From an uncultured Collinsella sp. (GTDB lineage Bacteria > Actinomycetota > Coriobacteriia > Coriobacteriales > Coriobacteriaceae): a stretch of 48,951 nt of DNA. The notes under the pieces are model-generated. The model worked only from the letters and a program-made list of their open reading frames with translations, had not been told where the DNA came from and made no database searches. The position numbers and the translations under genes are program-made. Below are positions 42,056 through 48,951 of the stretch, piece by piece; position 1 is the stretch's first letter; each line of letters begins with the position of its first letter. The stretch spans positions 1 to 48,951 of the forward strand of contig UQHW01000014.1 of assembly GCA_900540935.1 (NCBI GenBank), in the 5' to 3' direction.

Positions 42056-42493
42056 GTGTTAAGCGTCTACTTTGGCGATATGCCAGAAGCGATTTACAAC
42101 ACAGCGACATATTTCAAAAACTCTTACCGGTCTTCTTGGATTACGGATCCCTATGCAGTCTCGATAATTAAAGATGTCGATCGATCGGTTGTTGTCTCCG
42201 AAAACGTCATCGAAAGCCCTGTGCTTGGATCCATCTCCCCACTCCAGCTTTCTGGTGGCGTGAAAACGCTGCTGCTTATGAGATTTGATCGTAAGCATAT
42301 TTTTAACGCTTCTACCTGTGGTGACAACTGTGCCAAGTGGATTCTCGACATGGCGAAAGACCGCAAGCTCGTTGTGAATCTCTATCATGTGATGGACTTT
42401 GGTCGCGAGGATTTTAAAATTAAAGTCGTGAATAGCGGCCGAATCGTTCACAACATGGCCGATTTGATTCACGAGTCGATTCCGTATCTGTAG
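42056..42493 (+). CDS. DUF4869-like protein
   Basis: A 145-residue soluble protein of unknown function. It starts MLSVYFGDMPEAIYNTATYF and contains ESPVLGSISPLQLSGGVKTL and FNASTCGDNCAKWILDMA, which from memory match the DUF4869 family. The conserved Cys-x-Asp-Asn-Cys group and the NLYHVMDFG segment stand out. The GTG at 42056 is preferred because GGGAG lies 5 bases upstream and the family N-terminus begins there; the frame is open to 42044. It is AT-rich, lies after the rmlA terminator and ends just before the ATPase gene, so the two form a unit. It has no obvious role in glycan synthesis. Confidence 0.65.
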   Translation: MLSVYFGDMPEAIYNTATYFKNSYRSSWITDPYAVSIIKDVDRSVVVSENVIESPVLGSISPLQLSGGVKTLLLMRFDRKHIFNASTCGDNCAKWILDMAKDRKLVVNLYHVMDFGREDFKIKVVNSGRIVHNMADLIHESIPYL

Positions 42494-42502
42494 GTGCTGC
42501 TT

Positions 42503-43477
42503 ATGAACGGTTCGCATCTCGTTAAGATTTCCCGCCGCAGGGGAACCAAGTACACATTTACCATTAAACGGAACATTACTATTGTGCGTGGGGATAGTGG
42601 CACGGGTAAGACGACACTGTTTGACATGGTCGCAGACTACATGCGAACGGGCGAGCAGTCGGGTGTTTCCTTGCAATGCGATTGTCCCTGTGTCGCCCTG
42701 ACCGATTATGATTGGCGAAACCAGCTTTCGTCCGTTCATGACTCGATTGTATTTGTCGATGAGGGCTTAAAAGAGATCCATTCTGATGAGTTTGCCCATC
42801 ATGTGCTGTATTCCTCGAATTATTTCGTGCTGATCTCAAGGGCTGATTTCCCCAATCTTCCGTATAGCGTGGATGAGATTTACAAGATTAAGACGAGCGG
42901 AAAATACCATTCTTTCGTCCCTGTTTATCAAGATCGCGGGAATCATCGTTATGCTATTTCCCGGTCGGCGCCAAAACAGGACTTTTCTATCCTTCTATGC
43001 GAGGACAGTAAGTCTGGTTTCCAGTTCTTTAAACGGCATTTTGCTGACAGTGAGCTTACCTGTACTTCGGCCATGACGAACAGCGCGATTTTGGGCTGGT
43101 TGGATCAGCATCTCGACGATCGCGTGTTTGTTGTCGCGGACGGGGCGGCATTTGGGTGCTATGCGGACCGCGTCCTTAAGCTGCAAGACATTCACCGCGA
43201 TGCTGTTACGGTTTGTCTTCCCGAGTCGTTCGAATGGCTTCTGCTGAGCTCCGGCGTAATTTCAGGGCTAGATGTTAAGACGGTTTTGGAAACCCCAGAA
43301 GCCTTTGTAAACAGTGAGAAGTTTAAAAGCTGGGAGGATTTCTTCTATAAGTACTTACGTGAAATAACTGGGGATTCGGTTTTTCACTACGACAAAGACT
43401 GCATTTCGGAGGCGTTTTGTACAGGAGGTAATTCTGCGAAGGTTATGGCTCTTATCGCATGCCGAAATGTCCGATAG
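42503..43477 (+). CDS. P-loop ATPase of unknown function, partner of the DUF4869-like protein
   Basis: A 324-residue protein. A Walker A motif GDSGTGKTT lies at residues 30-38, and a Walker B-like SIVFVDEG at about 81-88. The ATPase part is short (about 150 residues) and I see no ABC signature or second P-loop. The C-terminal half has ILLCEDSKSG and, 40 residues later, VFVVADGAAFG. The spacing of the acidic residues recalls a TOPRIM-type fold as in OLD-family proteins, but this is a guess. The ATG at 42503 follows AGGTG; a GTG at 42494 is possible. It is placed directly after the DUF4869-like gene and is AT-rich, between two GC-rich rhamnose genes. Confidence 0.65.
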   Translation: MNGSHLVKISRRRGTKYTFTIKRNITIVRGDSGTGKTTLFDMVADYMRTGEQSGVSLQCDCPCVALTDYDWRNQLSSVHDSIVFVDEGLKEIHSDEFAHHVLYSSNYFVLISRADFPNLPYSVDEIYKIKTSGKYHSFVPVYQDRGNHRYAISRSAPKQDFSILLCEDSKSGFQFFKRHFADSELTCTSAMTNSAILGWLDQHLDDRVFVVADGAAFGCYADRVLKLQDIHRDAVTVCLPESFEWLLLSSGVISGLDVKTVLETPEAFVNSEKFKSWEDFFYKYLREITGDSVFHYDKDCISEAFCTGGNSAKVMALIACRNVR

Positions 43478-43552
43478 TTTTGTTGAATAGCGTCGCGGCG
43501 TCACTTCCTGCGGCATACTAAAGAAGCTGTACATGCTTCAGATTGGATTTTC

Positions 43553-44572
43553 ATGTCTGAGATTTTCGAACCCAAGAATATCATCGTCACTGGCGGCTGC
43601 GGCTTCATCGGCAGCAACTTCGTGCACTACGTCGTGAACAACCACCCGGGCGTCCACGTCACCGTCCTGGACAAGCTGACCTACGCCGGCAACCCCGAGA
43701 ACATCGCGGGGCTGCCCGAGGACAGGGTCGAGCTCGTCGTCGGTGACATCTGCGACGCGGAGCTGCTGGACAGGCTGGTCCCCGGCCACGACGCGATCGT
43801 GCACTACGCCGCAGAGAGCCACAACGACAACTCCATCGCCGACCCGGAGCCGTTCCTGCGCACCAACGTCGAGGGCACCTTCCGCCTGCTGGAGGCCGTC
43901 CGCAAGCACGGCGTCCGCTACCACCACGTCTCCACCGACGAGGTCTACGGCGACCTGGCGCTCGACGACCCCGCCAAGTTCACCGAGGAGACGCCGTATC
44001 ACCCGAGCAGCCCGTACTCGAGCACCAAGGCGTCCTCCGACATGCTGGTCCGCGCCTGGACCCGCACCTACGGCCTGCGCACCACGATCTCCAACTGCTC
44101 CAACAACTACGGCCCCTACCAGCACGTGGAGAAGTTCATCCCCAGGCAGATCACCAACATCGTCGACGGCGTGCGCCCCAAGCTCTACGGCCGCGGCGAG
44201 AACGTCCGCGACTGGATCCACACCGAGGACCACTCCTCTGCCGTCTGGGACATCCTCACCAAGGGCCGGATGGGGGAGACCTACCTCATCGGCGCAAATG
44301 GCGAGAAGAACAACATCACCGTCCTGCGCATGATCCTCGAGGCGATGGGAAAGGACCCCGAGGACTTCGACTGGGTCGCCGATCGCCCCGGCCACGACCG
44401 CCGCTACGCCATCGACTCCACCAAGCTCCAGCGCGAGCTGGGCTGGAGGCCGGCCCACACCGACTTCGCCGAGGGGCTCAAGCGGACCATCGACTGGTAC
44501 GTCGCCAACGAGGCCTGGTGGCGCCCGGCCAAGGAGGCCACCGAGGCAAGGTACAGGGCGCAGGGGCAGTAA
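43553..44572 (+). CDS. rmlB: dTDP-glucose 4,6-dehydratase
   Basis: RmlB converts dTDP-glucose to dTDP-4-keto-6-deoxyglucose with bound NAD. The 339-residue product has the Rossmann motif VTGGCGFIGSNF, the STDEVYGDL segment and the SDR catalytic YSSTKA (YxxxK), and the HYAAESHNDNSI segment. It lies after the DUF4869/ATPase pair. It is GC-rich like rmlA, with which it works in sequence. rmlC and rmlD, needed for dTDP-L-rhamnose, are not in the window; they may be elsewhere, or another 6-deoxysugar may be made. Confidence 0.95.
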   Translation: MSEIFEPKNIIVTGGCGFIGSNFVHYVVNNHPGVHVTVLDKLTYAGNPENIAGLPEDRVELVVGDICDAELLDRLVPGHDAIVHYAAESHNDNSIADPEPFLRTNVEGTFRLLEAVRKHGVRYHHVSTDEVYGDLALDDPAKFTEETPYHPSSPYSSTKASSDMLVRAWTRTYGLRTTISNCSNNYGPYQHVEKFIPRQITNIVDGVRPKLYGRGENVRDWIHTEDHSSAVWDILTKGRMGETYLIGANGEKNNITVLRMILEAMGKDPEDFDWVADRPGHDRRYAIDSTKLQRELGWRPAHTDFAEGLKRTIDWYVANEAWWRPAKEATEARYRAQGQ

Positions 44573-44583
44573 GGAATAGCATC

Positions 44584-44964
44584 ATGGAGCTATCAACTAT
44601 TGCGCCGTATATCGTTTCGATAATCGCCTCAATTGTTTCGGGCATCAGCTCTTATTTAGTTGCTCGAAATAAATCTGCTTCAGATATTCAAACGCTCAAA
44701 GAATCAAATGAGCATGAAATTGAAAAGCTTATGAAACAGCATGAAGTTGATTTAGATAACTTAAAAGAGACTCATAAGCTTGAGATGGAGAAGCTCGAAG
44801 CTGAGCATAGATATTCCCTCCGCTGGCCAGCTCCAATGCACAGAACGAAATGACCACGCAGTTAGATTGGTTCAATGGTCGGTAATGTGATGTCAGCGCC
44901 ACAGATGCGGGATTTCCTCGTAAATTCGCTTACGGAATCAATGAAGAAGGGCCAACAAGAGTAG
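44584..44964 (+). pseudogene. Decayed small membrane-anchored coiled-coil gene
   Basis: The intact part (44584-44853) codes for 89 residues: one N-terminal membrane segment (IAPYIVSIIASIVSGISSYL) and a charged coiled coil (EKLMKQHEVDLDNLKETHKL). After EAEHRY the frame is lost. In frame 0 the DNA then reads LASSNAQNEMTTQLDWF, and from 44887 it returns to the first frame with MSAPQMRDFLVNSLTESMKK, ending at 44964. Two opposite frameshifts explain this. The original would be about 126 residues. The function is unknown. It is AT-rich and marks the start of the accessory tail. Confidence 0.6.
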
Positions 44965-45018
44965 CGACTAGACCTGAAGTATTATTTCAGGAATAGCGGA
45001 TTACTTATATAGCTTTTA

Positions 45019-45069
45019 AATGCCGGAACGCTTCGTTTCTCAAAATGATGCGTCCCGGCATTATTTGTT
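45019..45069 (+). terminator. Terminator at the end of the polysaccharide operon
   Basis: AATGCCGGAACGC (45019-45031) pairs with GCGTCCCGGCATT (45050-45062), with one mismatch, and ATTTGTT follows. It lies after the decayed gene, before the convergent AbiH-like gene. Confidence 0.65.
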
Positions 45070-45111
45070 TAGATTCCTCAACAGGAGGTTGTCCAATTCT
45101 GAATTTGATGA

Positions 45112-46214
45112 CTAATGTGAATATACGTTTGTAGGCAAATGCGACTTAACATCGATGCGTTTTATTAGTAATTTCTGCTCCAGAAGAAGCTTATGCATGA
45201 GGTTTTTACCGTGATCTTTATTGTCGAGAGTACTTCCATACTCATTCAATAGGTGAGATATACGCGAATACAATTCTTCAAGAATCGCTTGCTCATCAAT
45301 TAATTCATTTGATTTATTTGGATAGCTCTTATACATAAATACAAGCTTTGTATCACAACCGTAGAGATTGACAGTATCAAAGATAGATTGGAAGTAAGAA
45401 TAATCTGCTCGAGAAAGAGAATGACCGAATATCTTAATGTAGCTGGTATCGCTGTCACAGAGCTTTACAGTTTCGTTTTCGTATGGCACTAACGACATAA
45501 GCCTATATGTTTTTGTAAACGACAACGCCGGGTTATCTTCAGGGACGTCTTTTCCGTCAATCCCAAAAATGGTTTCTGTTCTGCCCAGTATGCCATGGAC
45601 ATTCCGAGCACCAACAATTCCCAACCCCGGATCTTCCAGCATAAAAGGGGTCGTGTAGTTAAAGTTCAGTATGGAAGAGCCGTAGTTCTTTTGCTGGGAT
45701 TTCTCAATGCAGTCATCACGAATGGCCGCGAAATGCGCGTGAGCCTTTTCCCTATATTCATCATCTTTCTTAACTTGTTCTTTGAGATAGCTCGCAAAGA
45801 TGTGTTCATAGTCTTTTAGCGAGGAAAGAAGAAAGCCAGTTAGTTCCTCTTGGGAAACATCTTCTTTTCCAAACCGTTTCGATACGAATTCGTATAAATC
45901 ATCTTTTGGTCGGAAGGATTGATTAGAGTTTGAAGGGTCAATAGCCAATCCTGTAAGGCTATACACGCTGTCTAGCCTTGAGCCCGATCCGTCTTTCTGG
46001 AAAACGATTTCAGAGATAAGACCCTCAATATCACACCATAAAGGGTCGTTTTGTTCGGTCTCAGAAAGAATGACGTCCCAGACATTTCTTTTGTCCTCAG
46101 GGATCGATTCAATTGAGGATGTTTTATTCATCCTACTGCTGTAAAATCTGAGAACTTGGACTTCAGTCCGCAGGCCAAGTCGAATCCATTTCCAAGAATA
46201 ATTAGTTGGTGCAT
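45112..46214 (-). pseudogene. AbiH-like anti-phage protein, split by a frameshift
   Basis: AbiH proteins are abortive-infection factors against phages; their mechanism is not well known. An N-terminal piece (46214 to 46128) reads MHQLIILGNGFDLACGLKSKF, which holds the family GNGFDL motif, and stops at TGA. A second frame begins with an ATG overlapping that stop (ATGA at 46131) and runs 339 residues to 45112. It has SSILNFNYTTPF, NVHGILG and YIKIFGHSLSRADYSYF, all typical of AbiH. Both pieces together make a normal length of about 367 residues. The gene may be a dead AbiH, or the ATGA overlap may let both parts be made by coupled translation. It lies beside an insertion element in AT-rich DNA. 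Confidence 0.75.
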
Positions 46215-46306
46215 TATTTCAATCCTTTCCTCGTATTGAACTGTGTGAATGGCTTTCTAGGTTTTTACCCGAATTCTAATGGTTTAGATAACGGGTGACG
46301 TCTCAC

Positions 46307-47277
46307 CTACCCCAAGCTTCGGTAGGTCGCGTCAGCCATCAGGATATTGCCTGCCACCCTTGTGGTCGGCTCCCGTCTGTCGCGCTCCTGGTTGATCCGG
46401 AAGAGGTAGACGTACCAGTCGAGGTAGGCCTGCAGGTTCCTGTGCGACATCCCCGTGAACCGTCACAGGTAGCGCTTGGGCCAGGAGCACAGGCCGTTCA
46501 CCATCTCCATCCGATTTAGGTAGACCGAGTCGTTGACTCGGCCCTGTGCGCCTCGCTCTCGAGCCCGCCGTCCCTGACCAGCGCGTTATGCGCCCTCTCC
46601 GGGTCGTGAATCAGCAGTGCCCCGGGCTCTATCCTGCCGCCCATGGCCTCCCTCATGCGCGCCGAGCTGGGCTTGCCGTGGCCGCAGACGACCGCGACGA
46701 GGTTCTTGCGCAAGTCGATGTCGACGCAGATGCAGAGCATCTGGCGGGATGGGCCGCGCTTGCAAGCCTGCCCTTAGCCCTTGGAGGGATCCGTGTTGTT
46801 GATGCAGGTCTCGTCCGCCCAGACGGTGTCGCGCGGCACGATCCGGTCCTGGTAGCCGGACACCGTGACGAGCACGCGGTGCCGCCACTCGAGGGCGGTC
46901 TTGTGGGTGACGCCGCACAGCTCGGCCGCGCACTCGACGGGGACGTTGTGTCGCATGAGCCTGATGAAGAAGACCCAGGTGGCGAGGGGCTTTCGGCAGT
47001 GCTCGAGGACGGTGCCGGTGAGGGAGGTGAACCTCCTGCCGCAGGAGCGGCATCGCCATCTCGGGACCCCGGCCGCGGTGGACCCGTCCCTCCAGGCGCC
47101 GCGCGCGCCGCAACCCGGGCACTTCGGGTCCGGCCGATAGGCCGCGGCGGCCTCGGCAAGCGTGCCGACGCCGACCTCATCGCGGCAGCGCCTCTCGTCG
47201 ACGGCTTCTCTGAGCAGCATGAACTCGTCGGCGGCAAGGCCCGCCACGAGCGCCCTGAAGGGGTTCGCTCTTCCCAT
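46307..47277 (-). pseudogene. IS1595/ISXO2-like transposase, inactivated
   Basis: The minus-strand product starts MGRANPFRALVAGLAADEF. It has a zinc ribbon (CPGCG and WRCRSCGRRF), a helical region (FIRLMRHNVPVECAAELCG) and the beginning of the DDE catalytic domain (VWADETCINN). Three lesions follow: an in-frame TAA (46774-46776), a frameshift at about 46540, and an in-frame TGA after SWPKRYL. The last part reads LQAYLDWYVYLFRINQERDRR and ends at 46307, as in complete relatives. The protein cannot be made whole, so the element cannot move on its own. Confidence 0.8.
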
Positions 47278-47294
47278 ATGGATCTGTCCCATCC

Positions 47295-47369
47295 GCCCGA
47301 ACGCCCACCTGGAGGGATTGTCGCCAAACAAAGATCCGGGTGGGCGCTCGGGCAAATTCTCTGTTTGGC
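47295..47369 (-). repeat. Inverted repeat and possible pseudoknot at the IS 5' end
   Basis: A 19-base arm (47295-47313) pairs with 47335-47353 with two mismatches. The loop contains GCCAAACAAAG (47323-47333), which is complementary to 47359-47369 with one mismatch. On the minus-strand RNA this would form an H-type pseudoknot just upstream of the transposase start. It could block read-through or translation. Confidence 0.55.
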
Positions 47370-47526
47370 TGGGAAGTTGATAATCAAGGTGGCTGGGAAG
47401 GGCATGGCATTCGGGGACCTTGCGGCCACCGAATCATCAGCTGTTATCTAAACTGTTATCTCATAAGTCCACCAACAGGAATAGAATTGCATCATCATGA
47501 ATATGGTTGCTTAAGGAGATGCTTTA

Positions 47527-48432
47527 ATGCCCGGATTGTTCGCGATGCACTCACTTGTTGTCTATAGGCTTTGGGCAAATACCTATAGGCACAAGGAGGA
47601 AAGACTTGATGTCTCGAATTACGGCAACAAACCTTTACTAGACTACATTTTTAGCTTTGTTAATGACAATAACGCGCCGTTTCAAGTAAATGAAGGTGAA
47701 CGGTTCATTCAGTTCGATTCTTATAGGCAAATAAATGACAGTGTTTTAATCAATCTAAAATCTGGTCGCGCGGGACTTCATGTTGATGTCGTTGACACAA
47801 GAACAATGACCGATAGTGGAATTTCCTACACAGAGGAAATGGCCGGTATGGTCCCTTCTAGGCAACTCATTAAATGTACTCCTGGATTAGGCTATGCGCT
47901 GATTGGGATTGAATCAGTTCCGAATGGCGGAGGCGCCTCAGTGCCAGTTACAGCACTAAAGAATTATATTGCCAGTCATTCAACAGGAATATCCTTAAAA
48001 TCAGAACGAGTGCAAGAAAGGTCTGCACTTGACGCATTTACGGGAGTGGAGCAATTCGAACTTCGCCGTTATCGCCCCTCCAAAAACATTGAAGACGGTA
48101 CCGTGGCAAACGTGGGAACTATGTCATTCATTGCAAAACATAAAAGAGGCCTTCGCATCCCTCTAGCGACAATTGATATGATTAAAGACAAGAAAGCGGT
48201 TGCGGAGTATTTTGGCGTTACGAGCAACTATTCTGGTCGAGAAGAAGTTTTTGCCACGCTAAAGCAACGTGACGGAAAACCTAAAACGTTTATGCTTGAT
48301 AAGGAATTCGCAGTTCCCATAACTGAAGTATTAAATGAATCAGGACAGCCGCCACTTTCTGATGATCAGTTTATCGCCGTTTGTCTTGATAGTTTCGCTA
48401 GAGCAGAGGATGTTTTCAATAGAGATAAATAG
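47527..48432 (+). CDS. Hypothetical protein, first gene of a two-gene unit
   Basis: A 301-residue soluble protein that I do not recognise. No signal peptide, membrane segment or named motif is seen. Notable segments are WANTYRHKEERLD, LLDYIFSFVNDNN, LGYALIGIESVPNGGG, FELRRYRPSKN, FIAKHKRGLRIPLATIDMIKDKK and LDKEFAVPI near the C-terminus. The ATG has a strong AAGGAG 8 bases upstream. The gene is AT-rich and lies beside AbiH-like and IS sequences. A membrane-protein gene follows after 30 bases. A soluble protein plus a small membrane protein is the plan of some anti-phage systems such as Kiwa, but there is no sequence match I can claim. Confidence 0.75.
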   Translation: MPGLFAMHSLVVYRLWANTYRHKEERLDVSNYGNKPLLDYIFSFVNDNNAPFQVNEGERFIQFDSYRQINDSVLINLKSGRAGLHVDVVDTRTMTDSGISYTEEMAGMVPSRQLIKCTPGLGYALIGIESVPNGGGASVPVTALKNYIASHSTGISLKSERVQERSALDAFTGVEQFELRRYRPSKNIEDGTVANVGTMSFIAKHKRGLRIPLATIDMIKDKKAVAEYFGVTSNYSGREEVFATLKQRDGKPKTFMLDKEFAVPITEVLNESGQPPLSDDQFIAVCLDSFARAEDVFNRDK

Positions 48433-48462
48433 TCTATTACGTTACTCCGGAAGGTCGGTAGC

Positions 48463-48951
48463 ATGGGCAAAATTGACTTCTGGCAACTTCTAATCAAATA
48501 TATTGATACACTCCGCAATTATCAAACTAATAAAATATCGCACGGCGATATATTTGTTCAGCTAATTGTTCCTGCTTTGCTGTCGGTGGCTCTGTTTTTT
48601 AATTGGCCTGACGGCTGCATTAACCTTGAAGATTTAATATCTAATCTCATTAGCTGCATCTCTATAATTTCTGGCCTTATGTGTGGTGTTGCGGTACTTC
48701 TCTTTCAATTGCGCTTGCAAATGAGCTCTCAAAAAGATCCAAAACCACTCGATCGCGAGTTTACGTTGGTTGACGAATCGTTCCATATATCTATGTGGAC
48801 TGTTTTGGATGGGCTCTTCGTTGTTGGCTTGTTATGCTTTGCCCCATTGACCAAGAACATCAATGAGCTATTTTCCAGATTTTTATTCTGTCTCGCGGGG
48901 GTGCGGACGATTTCTTGGACCGCGCCTAGGCGTATCCAAGCTTCCTGCGGT
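48463..48951 (+). CDS. Membrane protein, partial (runs off window)
   Basis: A frame open to the window edge, 163 codons so far. It starts MGKIDFWQLLIKYIDTLRNY and has three hydrophobic segments: IFVQLIVPALLSVALFFNW (about residues 30-48), LISCISIISGLMCGVAVLLF (62-81) and MWTVLDGLFVVGLLCFAPL (110-128). A possible fourth follows. An AAGG site is about 9 bases upstream. It probably forms one operon with the preceding gene. The last 20 codons are suddenly GC-rich (VRTISWTAPRRIQASCG), so the true gene may end or be interrupted near 48890. Confidence 0.65.
   Translation, partial: MGKIDFWQLLIKYIDTLRNYQTNKISHGDIFVQLIVPALLSVALFFNWPDGCINLEDLISNLISCISIISGLMCGVAVLLFQLRLQMSSQKDPKPLDREFTLVDESFHISMWTVLDGLFVVGLLCFAPLTKNINELFSRFLFCLAGVRTISWTAPRRIQASCG

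Larger units (their letters stand above)
46282..47453 (-). mobile_element. IS1595-like insertion sequence, degenerate
   Basis: GTTTAGATAAC...TGACG at 46282-46300 and its inverted partner at 47435-47453 match at 16 of 19 positions, and I take them as terminal inverted repeats. The element of about 1.17 kb is GC-rich between AT-rich flanks. Inside is a transposase-like frame with an N-terminal zinc ribbon, broken by several lesions. No clear target duplication is seen at the ends, so the exact borders may be off by some bases. Confidence 0.7.

Overview
The window looks like the chromosome of a high-GC actinobacterium of the class Coriobacteriia, probably Collinsella or a close relative. This is inferred from the gene content: a housekeeping block metK, gltX, priA, def, fmt, rsmB, then a glycogen block with separate GlgC and GlgD subunits, then a large exopolysaccharide locus with a NusG-like antiterminator. 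No 16S rRNA gene is present, so the genus is not proven.

Layout. Positions 1-9400 hold housekeeping genes: metK on the minus strand, then gltX, priA, def, fmt and rsmB on the plus strand, and a small zinc-ribbon gene on the minus strand. Three different long palindromes lie between these genes. Positions 9400-22500 are a minus-strand glycogen block: a GH13-GH77 fusion, glgA, glgD, glgC, glgP and glgB. GlgC/GlgD make ADP-glucose, GlgA elongates, GlgB branches, and GlgP and the fusion protein degrade or remodel the glucan. GlgA and GlgB carry long Lys/Ala/Thr-rich C-terminal tails. A HAD phosphatase gene diverges from glgB across a region with repeated GGTAAAAC operator-like sites, one of which recurs upstream of the fusion gene. 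A thiamine pyrophosphokinase-like gene and tRNA-Ala(GGC) follow.

Positions 24400-45070 are a plus-strand exopolysaccharide/capsule locus of about 19.5 kb. A structured leader and a LoaP/RfaH-like antiterminator gene precede a priming sugar-phosphate transferase, four glycosyltransferases, a radical SAM/SPASM protein, two pyruvyl transferase-like proteins, two F420-dehydrogenase beta-subunit-like iron-sulfur proteins, a polymerase, a flippase, a frameshifted acyltransferase, rmlA, a DUF4869-like/P-loop ATPase pair and rmlB. GC content and codon use vary sharply from gene to gene, which suggests mosaic assembly. Several coding regions contain strong inverted repeats. The most striking are three-arm alternative hairpins at nearly the same aligned codons of the two iron-sulfur paralogues, with a third in a glycosyltransferase.

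Positions 44580-48951 form an AT-rich accessory tail: a decayed coiled-coil gene, an AbiH-like anti-phage gene split by a frameshift, a dead IS1595-like element with recognisable terminal inverted repeats, and an unrecognised gene followed by a membrane-protein gene that runs off the window. The best candidates for undescribed biology are the intragenic three-arm hairpins, the DUF4869/ATPase pair and the terminal two-gene unit.
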